A DNA stretch of 6,149 nucleotides from PFJX01 sp964440155 (GTDB lineage Bacteria > Pseudomonadota > Gammaproteobacteria > Burkholderiales > Thiobacillaceae), in NCBI GenBank assembly GCA_964440155.1, contig CAYTRH010000166.1, positions 1-6,149 on the forward strand, given 5' to 3'. Both the position numbers and the translations under genes were made by a program. Within the stretch, counting starts at the first letter, position 1; every line of letters begins with the position of its first letter. The notes beneath the pieces are model-generated. The model worked only from the letters and a program-made list of their open reading frames with translations, had not been told where the DNA came from and made no database searches. Shown here piece after piece: positions 1 through 5,871 of the stretch.

Positions 1-362
1 CAGGCACGGGCGGCGCACGGACTTGCCCGCACCCGCGCGACGGCGGCGTCGGCGCGTTGCGCTGGCAGCAACATCACTGCGGCCTGCCAGGCGTTGCAGG
101 TCATCAGTTCGCCGCCGACGTGCAGCAGGCGCGCGCCCGCCGCGCCCGGTTGGCGCAGCAGGTTGGAAAGGGCGCGCACGTGGTCGCCGCCCACGGCGCG
201 CAAGTCGTTTTCGGCCAGCCCCGCCACTTCGGCCGGTCGGGTCGGCAACAGCGCGCGCGCGACGTGCGGGAACAGCAGGTCGCCCAGGTTATGACGGTCA
301 CAGGCGCCGAACAGGATCAGCGGTGCGGCTGGCGATGGTGGCGGTGTGGTGTGCTGCGGCAT
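1..362 (-). CDS. Polysaccharide pyruvyl transferase family protein (N-terminal part, cut by left edge)
   Basis: Read on the minus strand from the ATG at 362-360, this frame is open to base 1, giving about 120 residues and no stop, so the C-terminus lies outside the window. After a Pro-rich start (MPQHTTPPPSPAAP) comes the segment LILFGACDRHNLGDLLFPH and later LLHVGGELMTCNAWQAAVM. The G-x-x-D-R-H-N-x-G-D-L-L-F-P and H-V-G-G-E motifs resemble the nucleotide-binding-like N-terminal half of polysaccharide pyruvyl transferase family proteins, which in characterised cases add ketal pyruvate to surface sugars; many members have no known substrate. The start was chosen because it is the nearest ATG before the conserved core. 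The Shine-Dalgarno is poor, and a TTG at 419-417 in the same frame is an alternative. It is transcribed divergently from the next gene. The family call is from motif recognition only and the substrate is unknown. Confidence 0.68.
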   Translation of the reverse strand, partial: MPQHTTPPPSPAAPLILFGACDRHNLGDLLFPHVARALLPTRPAEVAGLAENDLRAVGGDHVRALSNLLRQPGAAGARLLHVGGELMTCNAWQAAVMLLPAQRADAAVARVRASPCAARA

Positions 363-448
363 TGGCCAATAGATTACCGGGGAGGCACCTCGCCGTCTGG
401 TCGGCTCTGTCGCGCTCAATGCGTTGCGCCACGCTGATCTGAGTTGCG

Positions 449-477
449 GTCATCGTTTCTTGGTACGGCGATATGGC
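449..477. repeat. Possible degenerate relative of the repeat arm
   Basis: The sequence begins GTCATCG after GCG, as the arm at 551 begins GTCATTG after GCG, and ends GGCGATATGG, loosely like GGCAATCC. Its first seven bases are an exact inverted copy of CGATGAC at 634-640. Between these ends the match is poor, so this may be a decayed unit or chance. Confidence 0.3.
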
Positions 478-550
478 CATGGTCGTTGCGTCCGTCGCGA
501 CCGCGTACCCGTTTTGTCTTGAAGGCACGGGCTGTCGGGGCCTTGCCGCG

Positions 551-640
551 GTCATTGCGAGGAGCGCAGCGACACGGCAATCCAGCGGCAACGGTCGCGC
601 CTGCGCCAGCCGCCGGATCGGTACCTCCGCTGGCGATGAC
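551..640. repeat. Dispersed repeat-like imperfect hairpin (REP/MITE-like, GTCATTGCGAGG type)
   Basis: The left arm begins GTCATTGCGAGGAGCGCAGC and continues to GGCAATCC. The right arm ends with GGATCGG, then CTCCGCTGGCGATGAC. Reverse-complemented, the right arm begins GTCATCGCCAGCGGAG and matches the left arm imperfectly, so the unit could fold into a long hairpin with a loop of about 25 bases. The GTCATTGCGAGGAGCGCAGCGA...GCAATCC consensus is recognisable as a repeat scattered between genes in many bacteria, often mis-annotated as small ORFs. No transposase is near. Function is unknown; it may affect transcript ends or simply be a non-autonomous repeat. Confidence 0.6.
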
Positions 641-742
641 GACGTGGTCGCGCAGCGCCACGGCCGGGCATCACCCACGGGACGACATGGTTGACCCGGT
701 GTGGCGATGGCGACCTGCCCGGTTCGTCGCCACGCCGTGCGC

Positions 743-748
743 TAAAAT
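743..748 (+). promoter_or_regulatory. Probable -10 box for the VC0807-like gene
   Basis: TAAAAT lies in an otherwise GC-rich stretch (GCGCTAAAATGCTCGC), about 40 bases before the ATG at 788, a sensible distance for a sigma-70 -10 element. At 17-base spacing the -35 would be CGGTTC at 720-725, a poor match, so the promoter would be weak or activator-dependent. No experimental support. Confidence 0.4.
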
Positions 749-787
749 GCTCGCTTCGTGCCACTTCATCCATCCCGTCGCCAGGCC

Positions 788-1477
788 ATGACCACGCCGC
801 CCCGCCCCAATCCGCTCGTCGAACTGCTGATCACGCTGATCCTGCCCGCGCTGATCCTGATGAAGCTGAGCGGACCGGAGCATCTGGGCAGCGTCAATGC
901 CCTGTTGCTCGCCTTGTCGCTTCCGTTGTTCTGGGGCGCGCGCGATCTGCTGCGCCGCGGCAAGATCAACGGTTTCGCCGTGCTCGGCCTGATCAGCGTG
1001 TTGCTCACCGGCGGCATCGGCCTGCTGCAACTGAACACGCGCTGGCTGGCCATCAAGGAGGCGGCCATTCCCGGCCTGATCGGGCTGGCCGTGGCCGTGT
1101 CGGCCTGGACCCGCCATCCGCTGGTGCGCGTGGTGCTGTTCACCCCGGCACTGATGGATGTCGAGCGCATCCAGCGCGAGCTGGACGCACGCGGCAATGC
1201 CGCCGCGTTCGATGCGCGTCTGCGCGTCGCTACCTGGATGCTGGGCGGCACGTTTTTCTTTTCCGCCGCGATGAACTATCTGCTCGCCACCTGGATCGTG
1301 GTCAGTCCGGCCGGCACCGCCGAGTTCAATGAGGAACTGGGGCGTCTGACCTTGCTCAGCTATCCCATGATCGCGCTGCCGTCCATGCTGTTCATGATGC
1401 TGGCGCTGTACTACCTGGTGCGCGCGGTGCGTGATCTGGCCGGGCTGAGCCTGAGCGAGGCCCTGCGCCAGCACTGA
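788..1477 (+). CDS. VC0807-like multi-pass integral membrane protein
   Basis: A 229-residue hydrophobic protein with roughly six membrane segments, near residues 11-27, 35-50, 62-82, 92-107, 147-170 and 185-213. The N-terminal motif ALILMKLSGPEHLG and the later KEAAIPGLIGLA and FFFSAAMNYLLA segments match what I recall of the VC0807 family, whose members are conserved in proteobacteria and sometimes labelled MFS-like; no transported substrate or activity is established. The ATG at 788 is preferred over an in-frame GTG at 758 because family similarity begins with the Pro-rich MTTPPRPNPLVELL and the GTG lies only ten bases beyond the likely -10 box. The Shine-Dalgarno is weak (CCAGG). It lies 77 bases before arsS on the same strand and may be co-transcribed with it, which would suggest, but not show, a shared role. 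Confidence 0.75.
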   Translation: MTTPPRPNPLVELLITLILPALILMKLSGPEHLGSVNALLLALSLPLFWGARDLLRRGKINGFAVLGLISVLLTGGIGLLQLNTRWLAIKEAAIPGLIGLAVAVSAWTRHPLVRVVLFTPALMDVERIQRELDARGNAAAFDARLRVATWMLGGTFFFSAAMNYLLATWIVVSPAGTAEFNEELGRLTLLSYPMIALPSMLFMMLALYYLVRAVRDLAGLSLSEALRQH

Positions 1478-1507
1478 CCCACACCCGAACGCCAAGTGAC
1501 GTCTGCG

Positions 1508-1523
1508 GACCGCCCGGGCGGTC
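1508..1523. repeat. Perfect 16-base palindrome upstream of arsS
   Basis: GACCGCCCGGGCGGTC is identical to its own reverse complement and sits between the VC0807-like stop and the arsS ribosome binding site. The pairing does not extend past these 16 bases. No T-run follows, so it is not a classical intrinsic terminator. It could be an operator for a dimeric regulator, an mRNA hairpin between two cistrons, or chance in GC-rich DNA. Confidence 0.55.
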
Positions 1524-1538
1524 GGTTGCCGGTTCCCG

Positions 1539-1544
1539 TAAGGA
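1539..1544 (+). promoter_or_regulatory. Ribosome binding site of arsS
   Basis: TAAGGA lies ten bases before the ATG at 1555. It is the clearest Shine-Dalgarno on the plus strand of this window and supports that start over the GTG frames further upstream. Confidence 0.6.
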
Positions 1545-1554
1545 TAGCCTCGAC

Positions 1555-2535
1555 ATGCACGACACCCTGCCGTTGTTACGCCAGACCGACTTCCCGGCAC
1601 CCCGGCGGCGCACGCTGGCCACCTTGCAGGTCAATCTGGGCTACCGCTGCAATCAGCAGTGCCTGCACTGCCACGTCAATGCCGGTCCGTCGCGGCGGGA
1701 AACGATGGATGACGCCACCGTCGCGCTGGTCGCCGAGGTGCTGGTGGCGCGCCGGCCGCGCACGCTGGATTTGACCGGCGGCGCGCCGGAACTGCATGCG
1801 CGTTTCCGTGAACTGGTGCGCACCGCCCGGCGTCTCGGTATCCAGGTCATCGACCGCTGCAATCTGACCATCCTGTCGGAGCCGGGGCAGGAGGATCTGG
1901 CCGACTTCCTGGCCGAGCAGGGCGTGGTGGTGGTCGCGTCGCTGCCCTGTTATCTGCAGGACAACGTCGATGCCCAGCGTGGCCGTGGGGTCTATGCGCG
2001 CAGCATCGCGGCGTTGCAGCAGCTCAACGCGCTCGGCTATGGCCAAGCCGGCAGCGGACTCGAACTGCATCTGGTTTACAACCCCGGTGGGCCGACGCTG
2101 CCGCCGCCGCAGTACGGCTTGCAGGAAGCCTACCGGCGCGAGCTGGGGCAACGTCACGGCATCGTGTTCACCCGCCTGTACAGCCTCGCCAACATGCCCA
2201 TCCTGCGTTTCGGCAGCATGCTGGTGTCGCGCGGCCAGTTCGCCGACTACATGCGGCTGCTCAAATCCAGCCACTGCCCGGCCAATCTGGAACAGGTGAT
2301 GTGCCGCGATCTGATCAGCGTCGACTGGCGCGGCGAGCTGTACGACTGCGATTTCAATCAGATGCTGGGCTTGCCGTTGGGCGCCCGCGCCACGCGCGCG
2401 CATCTGCGCGATCTGCTGCACGGCGATTTCGCCGGCGCGCCGATCCACGTGGCCGACCACTGCTACGGCTGCACCGCCGGGCAGGGCAGCAGTTGCGGCG
2501 GTGCGTTGGATGCCGCGGTGGCCGGCGGCAGATGA
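1555..2535 (+). CDS. arsS: ArsS-family radical SAM / Cys-rich protein (arsenosugar biosynthesis type)
   Basis: A 326-residue cytoplasmic protein. The radical SAM cluster motif CNQQCLHC (Cys32, Cys36, Cys39) follows a beta strand LQVNLGY, and TGGAPE at 74-79 is the usual SAM-binding GGE-like motif. The rest matches the ArsS/Cys-rich radical SAM family: DRCNLTIL (Cys102), PCYLQDNVDAQRGRGVY (Cys132), VYNPGG with LPPPQ, NMPILRF, and MCRDLISVDW with LYDCDFNQMLGLP. The C-terminal half carries Cys241, 250, 265, 303, 306 and 314, the last three in CYGCTAGQGSSC, probably ligands for extra Fe-S clusters or for catalysis. Some family members are selenoproteins; this one has only Cys codons. In cyanobacteria the enzyme is linked with ArsM in making arsenosugars from methylated arsenic and a SAM-derived deoxyadenosyl group. 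No arsM is seen here, so the substrate is inferred. The stop overlaps the next start (ATGA), implying translational coupling. Confidence 0.9.
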   Translation: MHDTLPLLRQTDFPAPRRRTLATLQVNLGYRCNQQCLHCHVNAGPSRRETMDDATVALVAEVLVARRPRTLDLTGGAPELHARFRELVRTARRLGIQVIDRCNLTILSEPGQEDLADFLAEQGVVVVASLPCYLQDNVDAQRGRGVYARSIAALQQLNALGYGQAGSGLELHLVYNPGGPTLPPPQYGLQEAYRRELGQRHGIVFTRLYSLANMPILRFGSMLVSRGQFADYMRLLKSSHCPANLEQVMCRDLISVDWRGELYDCDFNQMLGLPLGARATRAHLRDLLHGDFAGAPIHVADHCYGCTAGQGSSCGGALDAAVAGGR

Positions 2536-4679
2536 CACGCGGCCGCCTGGTTCTGCTGGCGCTGTTGGTCCTGCTGATCGGGGCGTTCTTCGCTTTCGAC
2601 CTGCAACGTCATTTCACGCTGGAGGCGATCAAGGCCGGCCAGGCCACGTTCTCCGCCTGGTACGCGGCGCAGCCGGCCTGGGTGCTGGGCGGCTATTTCC
2701 TGCTGTATGTGGCGGTCGCCGCGCTGTCGCTGCCGGGCGCGACCGTGCTGACCCTGGCCGGCGGCGCGCTGTTCGGCTTGTGGACCGGGCTGCTGGTGGT
2801 GTCGTTCGCGTCCAGCATCGGCGCCACGCTGGCGTTCCTGGCATCGCGTTTCCTGTTGCGCGACTGGGTGCGACGCCGCTTCGGCCAGCGGCTCGCGGCG
2901 ATCGACGCGGGCATCGCGCGCGATGGCGCGTTCTATCTGTTCACCTTGCGTCTGGTGCCGATCTTCCCGTATTTCGTCATCAATCTGCTGATGGGGCTCA
3001 CGCCGATGAGCACGTGGACCTTCTACTGGGTCAGCCAGCTCGGCATGCTGGCCGGCACCCTGGTCTACGTCAATGCCGGCACGCAACTGGCGCAGATCGC
3101 CAGTCCGGGCGACATCCTGTCACCGGCGTTGCTGGCTTCCTTCACGCTGTTGGGTCTGTTTCCGCTGCTGGCGAAGAGGTTGCTGGCCCTGATCCAGGCG
3201 CGCAGGGTCTATACCGGCTGGCGCAGACCGGCGCGTTTTCAGCGCAACCTGGTGGTGATCGGCGCCGGTGCCGGTGGTCTGGTTGCCGCCTACGTCGCCG
3301 CCGCGGTAAAGGCGCGGGTGACGCTGATCGAAAGCCGGCGCATGGGCGGCGACTGCCTCAATACCGGCTGCGTGCCGTCCAAGGCCCTGATCCGCGCCGC
3401 ACGTTTGCTGCGCTCACTGCGCGCGGCCGATGCGTTGGGGCTGCGCAATGCCGCGGCGGATGCGGATTTTGCCGCGATCATGGCGCGCGTGCAGTCGGTG
3501 GTGCGCGAGGTCGAACCGCACGATTCGGTGGAGCGCTACACCCGCCTGGGCGTCGAGGTGATCGGAGGGCATGCGCGCATCGTCAGCCCCTGGGAAGTGG
3601 CCATCGATGATGGCACGGGCACGCGCACCCTGAGCACCCGGGCCATCGTCATCGCCACCGGTGCGGCGCCGGTGATCCCCGACCTGCCCGGTCTGGCCCA
3701 GGTCTGTCATGTCACCTCGGACACGCTCTGGTCGCTGCAACACAAGCCGGAGCGGCTGGTGGTGTTGGGCGGCGGCCCGGTCGGTTGCGAACTGGCGCAA
3801 GCGTTCGCCGGCCTCGGTTGCCAGGTCAGCCTGGTGGCGCGCTCCGGCATCCTGGCGCGCGAGGATGACGATGCCGTCGCCCTGGTTGCGGCCGGCCTGC
3901 GCGACGACGGCGTGCACCTGCTGACCGGCGCACGGCCGCTGCGCTGCGAAGTCGTGGAGGGCGAGCAGCGGCTGATCGTGCACCACGCCGACGGCGAACG
4001 GGTGCTGCCGTTCGACGTGCTGCTGTGCGCCACCGGGCGGCGGGCGCGGGTGGAAGGCTATGGCCTGGAACAACTGGGCATCGCCGTCACCCCGGCCGGC
4101 ACGATCGAGGTCAACGACTACCTGCAAACCCGTTACCCCAACATCTATGCCTGCGGCGACGTGGCCGGCCCGCATGCGTTCACCCATGTGGCCGCGCATC
4201 AGGCCTGGTATGCCGCGATCAACGCGCTGTTTTCGGGATTCTGGCGTTTCCGCGCCGACTATCGCGTGATCCCACGGGTCACCTTCACCAGCCCGGAACT
4301 CGCCAGCGTCGGTCTGAGCGAGCGCGAGGCGCGCGAGCGCGGCATCGCCTGCGAGGTCACACGCTACGATCTGGCCGATCTCGACCGGGCCATCGCCGAT
4401 GGTGCCGCGCATGGCTTCGTCAAGGTGCTGACGCCGCCCGGTCGGGACCGCATCCTCGGCGCGACCATCGTCGGCGAGCACGCCGGCGAGCTGTTGGCCG
4501 AGTTCACGCTGGCGATGCGGCATGGGCTCGGACTCAACCGCATGCTCGCCACCATCCACCCGTATCCGACCTGGAGCGAGGCGGCCAAGCAGGTGGCCGG
4601 CGCGTGGCGGCGCAGCCACGCGCCACGGACGGTGCTGGCCTGGCTGCGGCGGTTTCACGATTGGCGGCTGCGTGCATGA
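2532..4679 (+). CDS. TVP38/TMEM64 (VTT) membrane domain fused to MerA-like FAD/NAD(P) disulfide oxidoreductase
   Basis: A 715-residue two-part protein. Residues 1-225 form a VTT/DedA-like membrane domain: a first helix at 6-22, the SLPGATVLTLAGGALFG stretch near 66-82, RLVPIFPYFVINLLMGLTP near 140-158 and GMLAGTLVYVNAG at 171-183. From 239 on it is a pyridine nucleotide-disulfide oxidoreductase: FAD motif VIGAGAGG (242-249), redox-active pair in CLNTGC (Cys275, Cys280), NAD(P) motif GGGPVGCE (413-420), second FAD motif YACGD (539-543) and a C-terminal dimerisation domain. The active-site-base region reads IHPYPTWSE (675-683): Tyr678 sits where lipoamide dehydrogenase and glutathione reductase have His, as in mercuric reductases. 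It is nevertheless not classical MerA, since the N-terminal HMA domain and the C-terminal Cys-Cys are both absent. The ATG at 2532 overlaps the arsS stop; an upstream extension in the same frame would lie inside arsS and is rejected. Likely a membrane-anchored flavin reductase; substrate unknown. Confidence 0.88.
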   Translation: MTRGRLVLLALLVLLIGAFFAFDLQRHFTLEAIKAGQATFSAWYAAQPAWVLGGYFLLYVAVAALSLPGATVLTLAGGALFGLWTGLLVVSFASSIGATLAFLASRFLLRDWVRRRFGQRLAAIDAGIARDGAFYLFTLRLVPIFPYFVINLLMGLTPMSTWTFYWVSQLGMLAGTLVYVNAGTQLAQIASPGDILSPALLASFTLLGLFPLLAKRLLALIQARRVYTGWRRPARFQRNLVVIGAGAGGLVAAYVAAAVKARVTLIESRRMGGDCLNTGCVPSKALIRAARLLRSLRAADALGLRNAAADADFAAIMARVQSVVREVEPHDSVERYTRLGVEVIGGHARIVSPWEVAIDDGTGTRTLSTRAIVIATGAAPVIPDLPGLAQVCHVTSDTLWSLQHKPERLVVLGGGPVGCELAQAFAGLGCQVSLVARSGILAREDDDAVALVAAGLRDDGVHLLTGARPLRCEVVEGEQRLIVHHADGERVLPFDVLLCATGRRARVEGYGLEQLGIAVTPAGTIEVNDYLQTRYPNIYACGDVAGPHAFTHVAAHQAWYAAINALFSGFWRFRADYRVIPRVTFTSPELASVGLSEREARERGIACEVTRYDLADLDRAIADGAAHGFVKVLTPPGRDRILGATIVGEHAGELLAEFTLAMRHGLGLNRMLATIHPYPTWSEAAKQVAGAWRRSHAPRTVLAWLRRFHDWRLRA

Positions 4680-4741
4680 CCTTGATCCCGGCCGCGTCGC
4701 GCCAGCCACCACGCGGCGCGGGGCCGCTGCGGCTGCCGCCG

Positions 4742-5059
4742 CTAAGCCGAGGGGTGTCCGCGCCTAACGGTCGGTGCGCCGGCCCAGCGTTCGACCGCGC
4801 GGAACAGGCGCCACAGCAGCCAGCCGCGACGCAGCCAGAGGCCGGCGCGACGTGGCCGCAGCGCGAAAGCCAGGGCGCCGGCGGCGACGGTGATCAGCGG
4901 ATGACGGCGCACGAAAGCGATGATGGACAAGGCGCGATCCGCAATCTGCAACGGTGCGTGCAGGGCCTGCACGCTGTCCGCCAGTGCGGCGCGCTGCTCG
5001 GCGCTGCGCGCGATGAGCCGCTCGCGGCGGGTTGCCAGTTCGGCGAGTCTGGCGTTCAT
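4742..5059 (-). CDS. yqjK: YqjK-like small protein
   Basis: A 105-residue protein, the last of a minus-strand run. The N-terminal third is a charged helix (MNARLAELATRRERLIARSA) typical of YqjK-like proteins. It is followed by VRRHPLITVAAGALAFAL near 50-67, a short possible membrane segment starting after an Arg-Arg-His-Pro, and then an Arg/Trp-rich tail. The family is known mainly for its place next to YqjD and YqjE and has no defined activity. It begins 7 bases after the YqjE stop, so it is almost surely in the same transcript; its own Shine-Dalgarno is weak. It converges on the oxidoreductase gene with a 62-base gap. The assignment rests as much on gene order as on sequence. Confidence 0.72.
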   Translation of the reverse strand: MNARLAELATRRERLIARSAEQRAALADSVQALHAPLQIADRALSIIAFVRRHPLITVAAGALAFALRPRRAGLWLRRGWLLWRLFRAVERWAGAPTVRRGHPSA

Positions 5060-5066
5060 CGCCCGG

Positions 5067-5474
5067 TCATGAGCCGGGAGGGCGCGACACCGCGCCGGTG
5101 AGTTCGGCGCGATCCTTGGCCAATTCCGCCAGGGTCGCGGCGAACGGGCGCGGTGCCTGACGTGCCCGCTGACGCATGGTCCACAGCAGCACGCCGGAGG
5201 CGATCAGGAACAGGCCGGTCAGCAGAGCCAGGGTGAGCACGCGATGGGACTCCCAGAACACCACCACGATCAGCAATACCGCCATGATCAGCCCGACGCC
5301 GAGCAGGAACAGCGCCAGCAACAGCGTGGCCAGCTGCAGCAACAGACGTTGCTGGAGTTCCTGCAGCTCGGTGGAGAGCAGCTCGCCGCGCGTATGCGCG
5401 ATGGCCAGCAGTGTCGCCGTGAACGCCTTGATGGATTCGAGGAGGCCGCGTTTTTCCGGCGGGGCGCCGGTCAT
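5067..5474 (-). CDS. yqjE: YqjE-type phage holin-family inner membrane protein
   Basis: A 135-residue protein. A short hydrophilic start (MTGAPPEKRGLLESIKAF) leads into an amphipathic helix with ELLSTELQELQQR at 31-43. Two hydrophobic segments follow at about 47-73 and 79-99, then a conserved-looking tail PFAATLAELAKDRAEL near 110-125. Two membrane helices with both charged ends probably cytoplasmic and an F-x-A-T-x-x-E-L-x-K-D pattern fit the YqjE / holin superfamily III group, chromosomal proteins that are not phage lysis genes. The ATG at 5474 is chosen over a longer frame from 5543 because the extension is Arg/Pro-rich and overlaps the YqjD gene. Only two bases separate it from the YqjD stop, so translation is probably coupled. 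Confidence 0.82.
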   Translation of the reverse strand: MTGAPPEKRGLLESIKAFTATLLAIAHTRGELLSTELQELQQRLLLQLATLLLALFLLGVGLIMAVLLIVVVFWESHRVLTLALLTGLFLIASGVLLWTMRQRARQAPRPFAATLAELAKDRAELTGAVSRPPGS

Positions 5475-5476
5475 GC

Positions 5477-5794
5477 CTAGCGGCGGCCGAGCAGCAGGCC
5501 GATCAGCAGGCCGATCGCGGCGGCGATGCCCACGGCGTACCAAGGTTTGTCATGCACGTACTCGTCGGTGGCCTTGGCCGCCGCGCGCGTGCGCTGCATC
5601 AGTGCGGCCTGTGCCTCGGCCAGGCTCTCCTTGGCGTGGGCGAGCGAGTCGGCGACCCGGGTGCGCACCGCCGCCAGTTTCTCGCCCCCCTGATCGGCCG
5701 TGGCCTTCATCAGGGCTTCGGCGTCGGCGACCACCACCTTGAAATCCTGAATCAGTTGGTCGGTGCTGACTTCGTTCGCGGGTCTTGCGCTCAT
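5477..5794 (-). CDS. yqjD: YqjD/ElaB-type DUF883 membrane-anchored protein
   Basis: A 105-residue protein. Residues 10-75 form a long charged, Ala-rich helix (likely coiled coil), then DEYVHDKPWYAVGIAAAIGL (77-96) and a final hydrophobic segment ending LLLGRR. This single C-terminal membrane anchor with DKPW-x-A-V-G-x-A-A-A-x-G-x-x-x-G is the signature of the DUF883 family. In E. coli, YqjD, ElaB and YgaM are inner-membrane proteins induced in stationary phase, and YqjD binds ribosomes; the same role here is inferred. The ATG at 5794 has GGAG six bases upstream and is favoured over an ATG at 5857, which would lie upstream of the likely promoter. It is the first gene of the yqjD-yqjE-yqjK run. 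Confidence 0.87.
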   Translation of the reverse strand: MSARPANEVSTDQLIQDFKVVVADAEALMKATADQGGEKLAAVRTRVADSLAHAKESLAEAQAALMQRTRAAAKATDEYVHDKPWYAVGIAAAIGLLIGLLLGRR

Positions 5795-5800
5795 GGTGTG

Positions 5801-5837
5801 CTCCACATTGGGTTGGCTGAGGGACGATCCAAGTATA
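5801..5837 (-). promoter_or_regulatory. Probable promoter -10 and ribosome binding site for yqjD-yqjE-yqjK
   Basis: On the minus strand TATACT occupies 5837-5832, a good sigma-70 -10 match, and GGAG occupies 5804-5801, six bases before the yqjD ATG. No good -35 is seen (TGCGTG at 17-base spacing), which suggests a weak, activated or alternative-sigma promoter. It falls in the 77 bases between the S24-type gene and yqjD, so the yqj genes may be expressed separately from the upstream gene. Confidence 0.45.
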
Positions 5838-5871
5838 GCCCTTGCATGTTGCGGCACGCAGCGGGCGGCAC

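Larger units (their letters stand above)
363..787. other. Divergent intergenic region, no convincing gene
   Basis: These 425 bases separate two divergent genes. Open frames exist on both strands, but their translations are Arg/Ala-rich and show the typical spurious peptides of a dispersed bacterial repeat (for example VIARSAATRQSS on plus and APRNDRG or PRNDD on minus), so I do not call a protein. The region holds the repeat-like hairpin at 551-640, a degenerate partial relative near 449, and a -10-like box at 743-748. On the minus strand, TAATCT (376-371) lies just before the start of the left-hand gene. It would give an almost leaderless transcript, so I leave it as a weak possibility. Confidence 0.6.

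Noticed and set aside
23..442. Overlapping plus-strand open frames (23-442 and 57-437)
   Set aside because: Their translations are Arg/Ala- or Gln/Arg-rich with no family features, and they lie antisense to the minus-strand frame that shows pyruvyl transferase-like motifs.
671..1600. Long minus-strand open frame of 309 codons
   Set aside because: It is antisense to the VC0807-like gene, rich in Gln, His and Arg as expected for a shadow in GC-rich DNA, and has no recognisable domain.
2301..2531. Upstream extension of the VTT-oxidoreductase reading frame
   Set aside because: It overlaps the conserved Cys-rich end of ArsS, is Arg-rich and non-hydrophobic, and the VTT domain begins properly at the ATG at 2532.
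2532..4679. Annotation as mercuric reductase MerA
   Set aside because: There is no N-terminal HMA metal-binding domain and no C-terminal vicinal Cys pair, and the N-terminus is a VTT membrane domain; only the core and the active-site Tyr resemble MerA.
3414..4712. Long minus-strand open frame of 432 codons
   Set aside because: It is antisense to the well-supported oxidoreductase domain and has a low-complexity His/Gln/Arg/Gly composition.
4680..4741. Possible bidirectional terminator between the convergent genes (GCGGC at 4713-4717 with GCCGC at 4723-4727)
   Set aside because: Several short GC arms can pair in alternative ways, and neither strand has a T-run, so a terminator cannot be told from ordinary GC-rich sequence.
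5067..5474. Prophage holin as evidence of a prophage
   Set aside because: The holin-family label belongs to chromosomal YqjE proteins. The neighbours are YqjD and YqjK and no lysis or structural phage genes are present.
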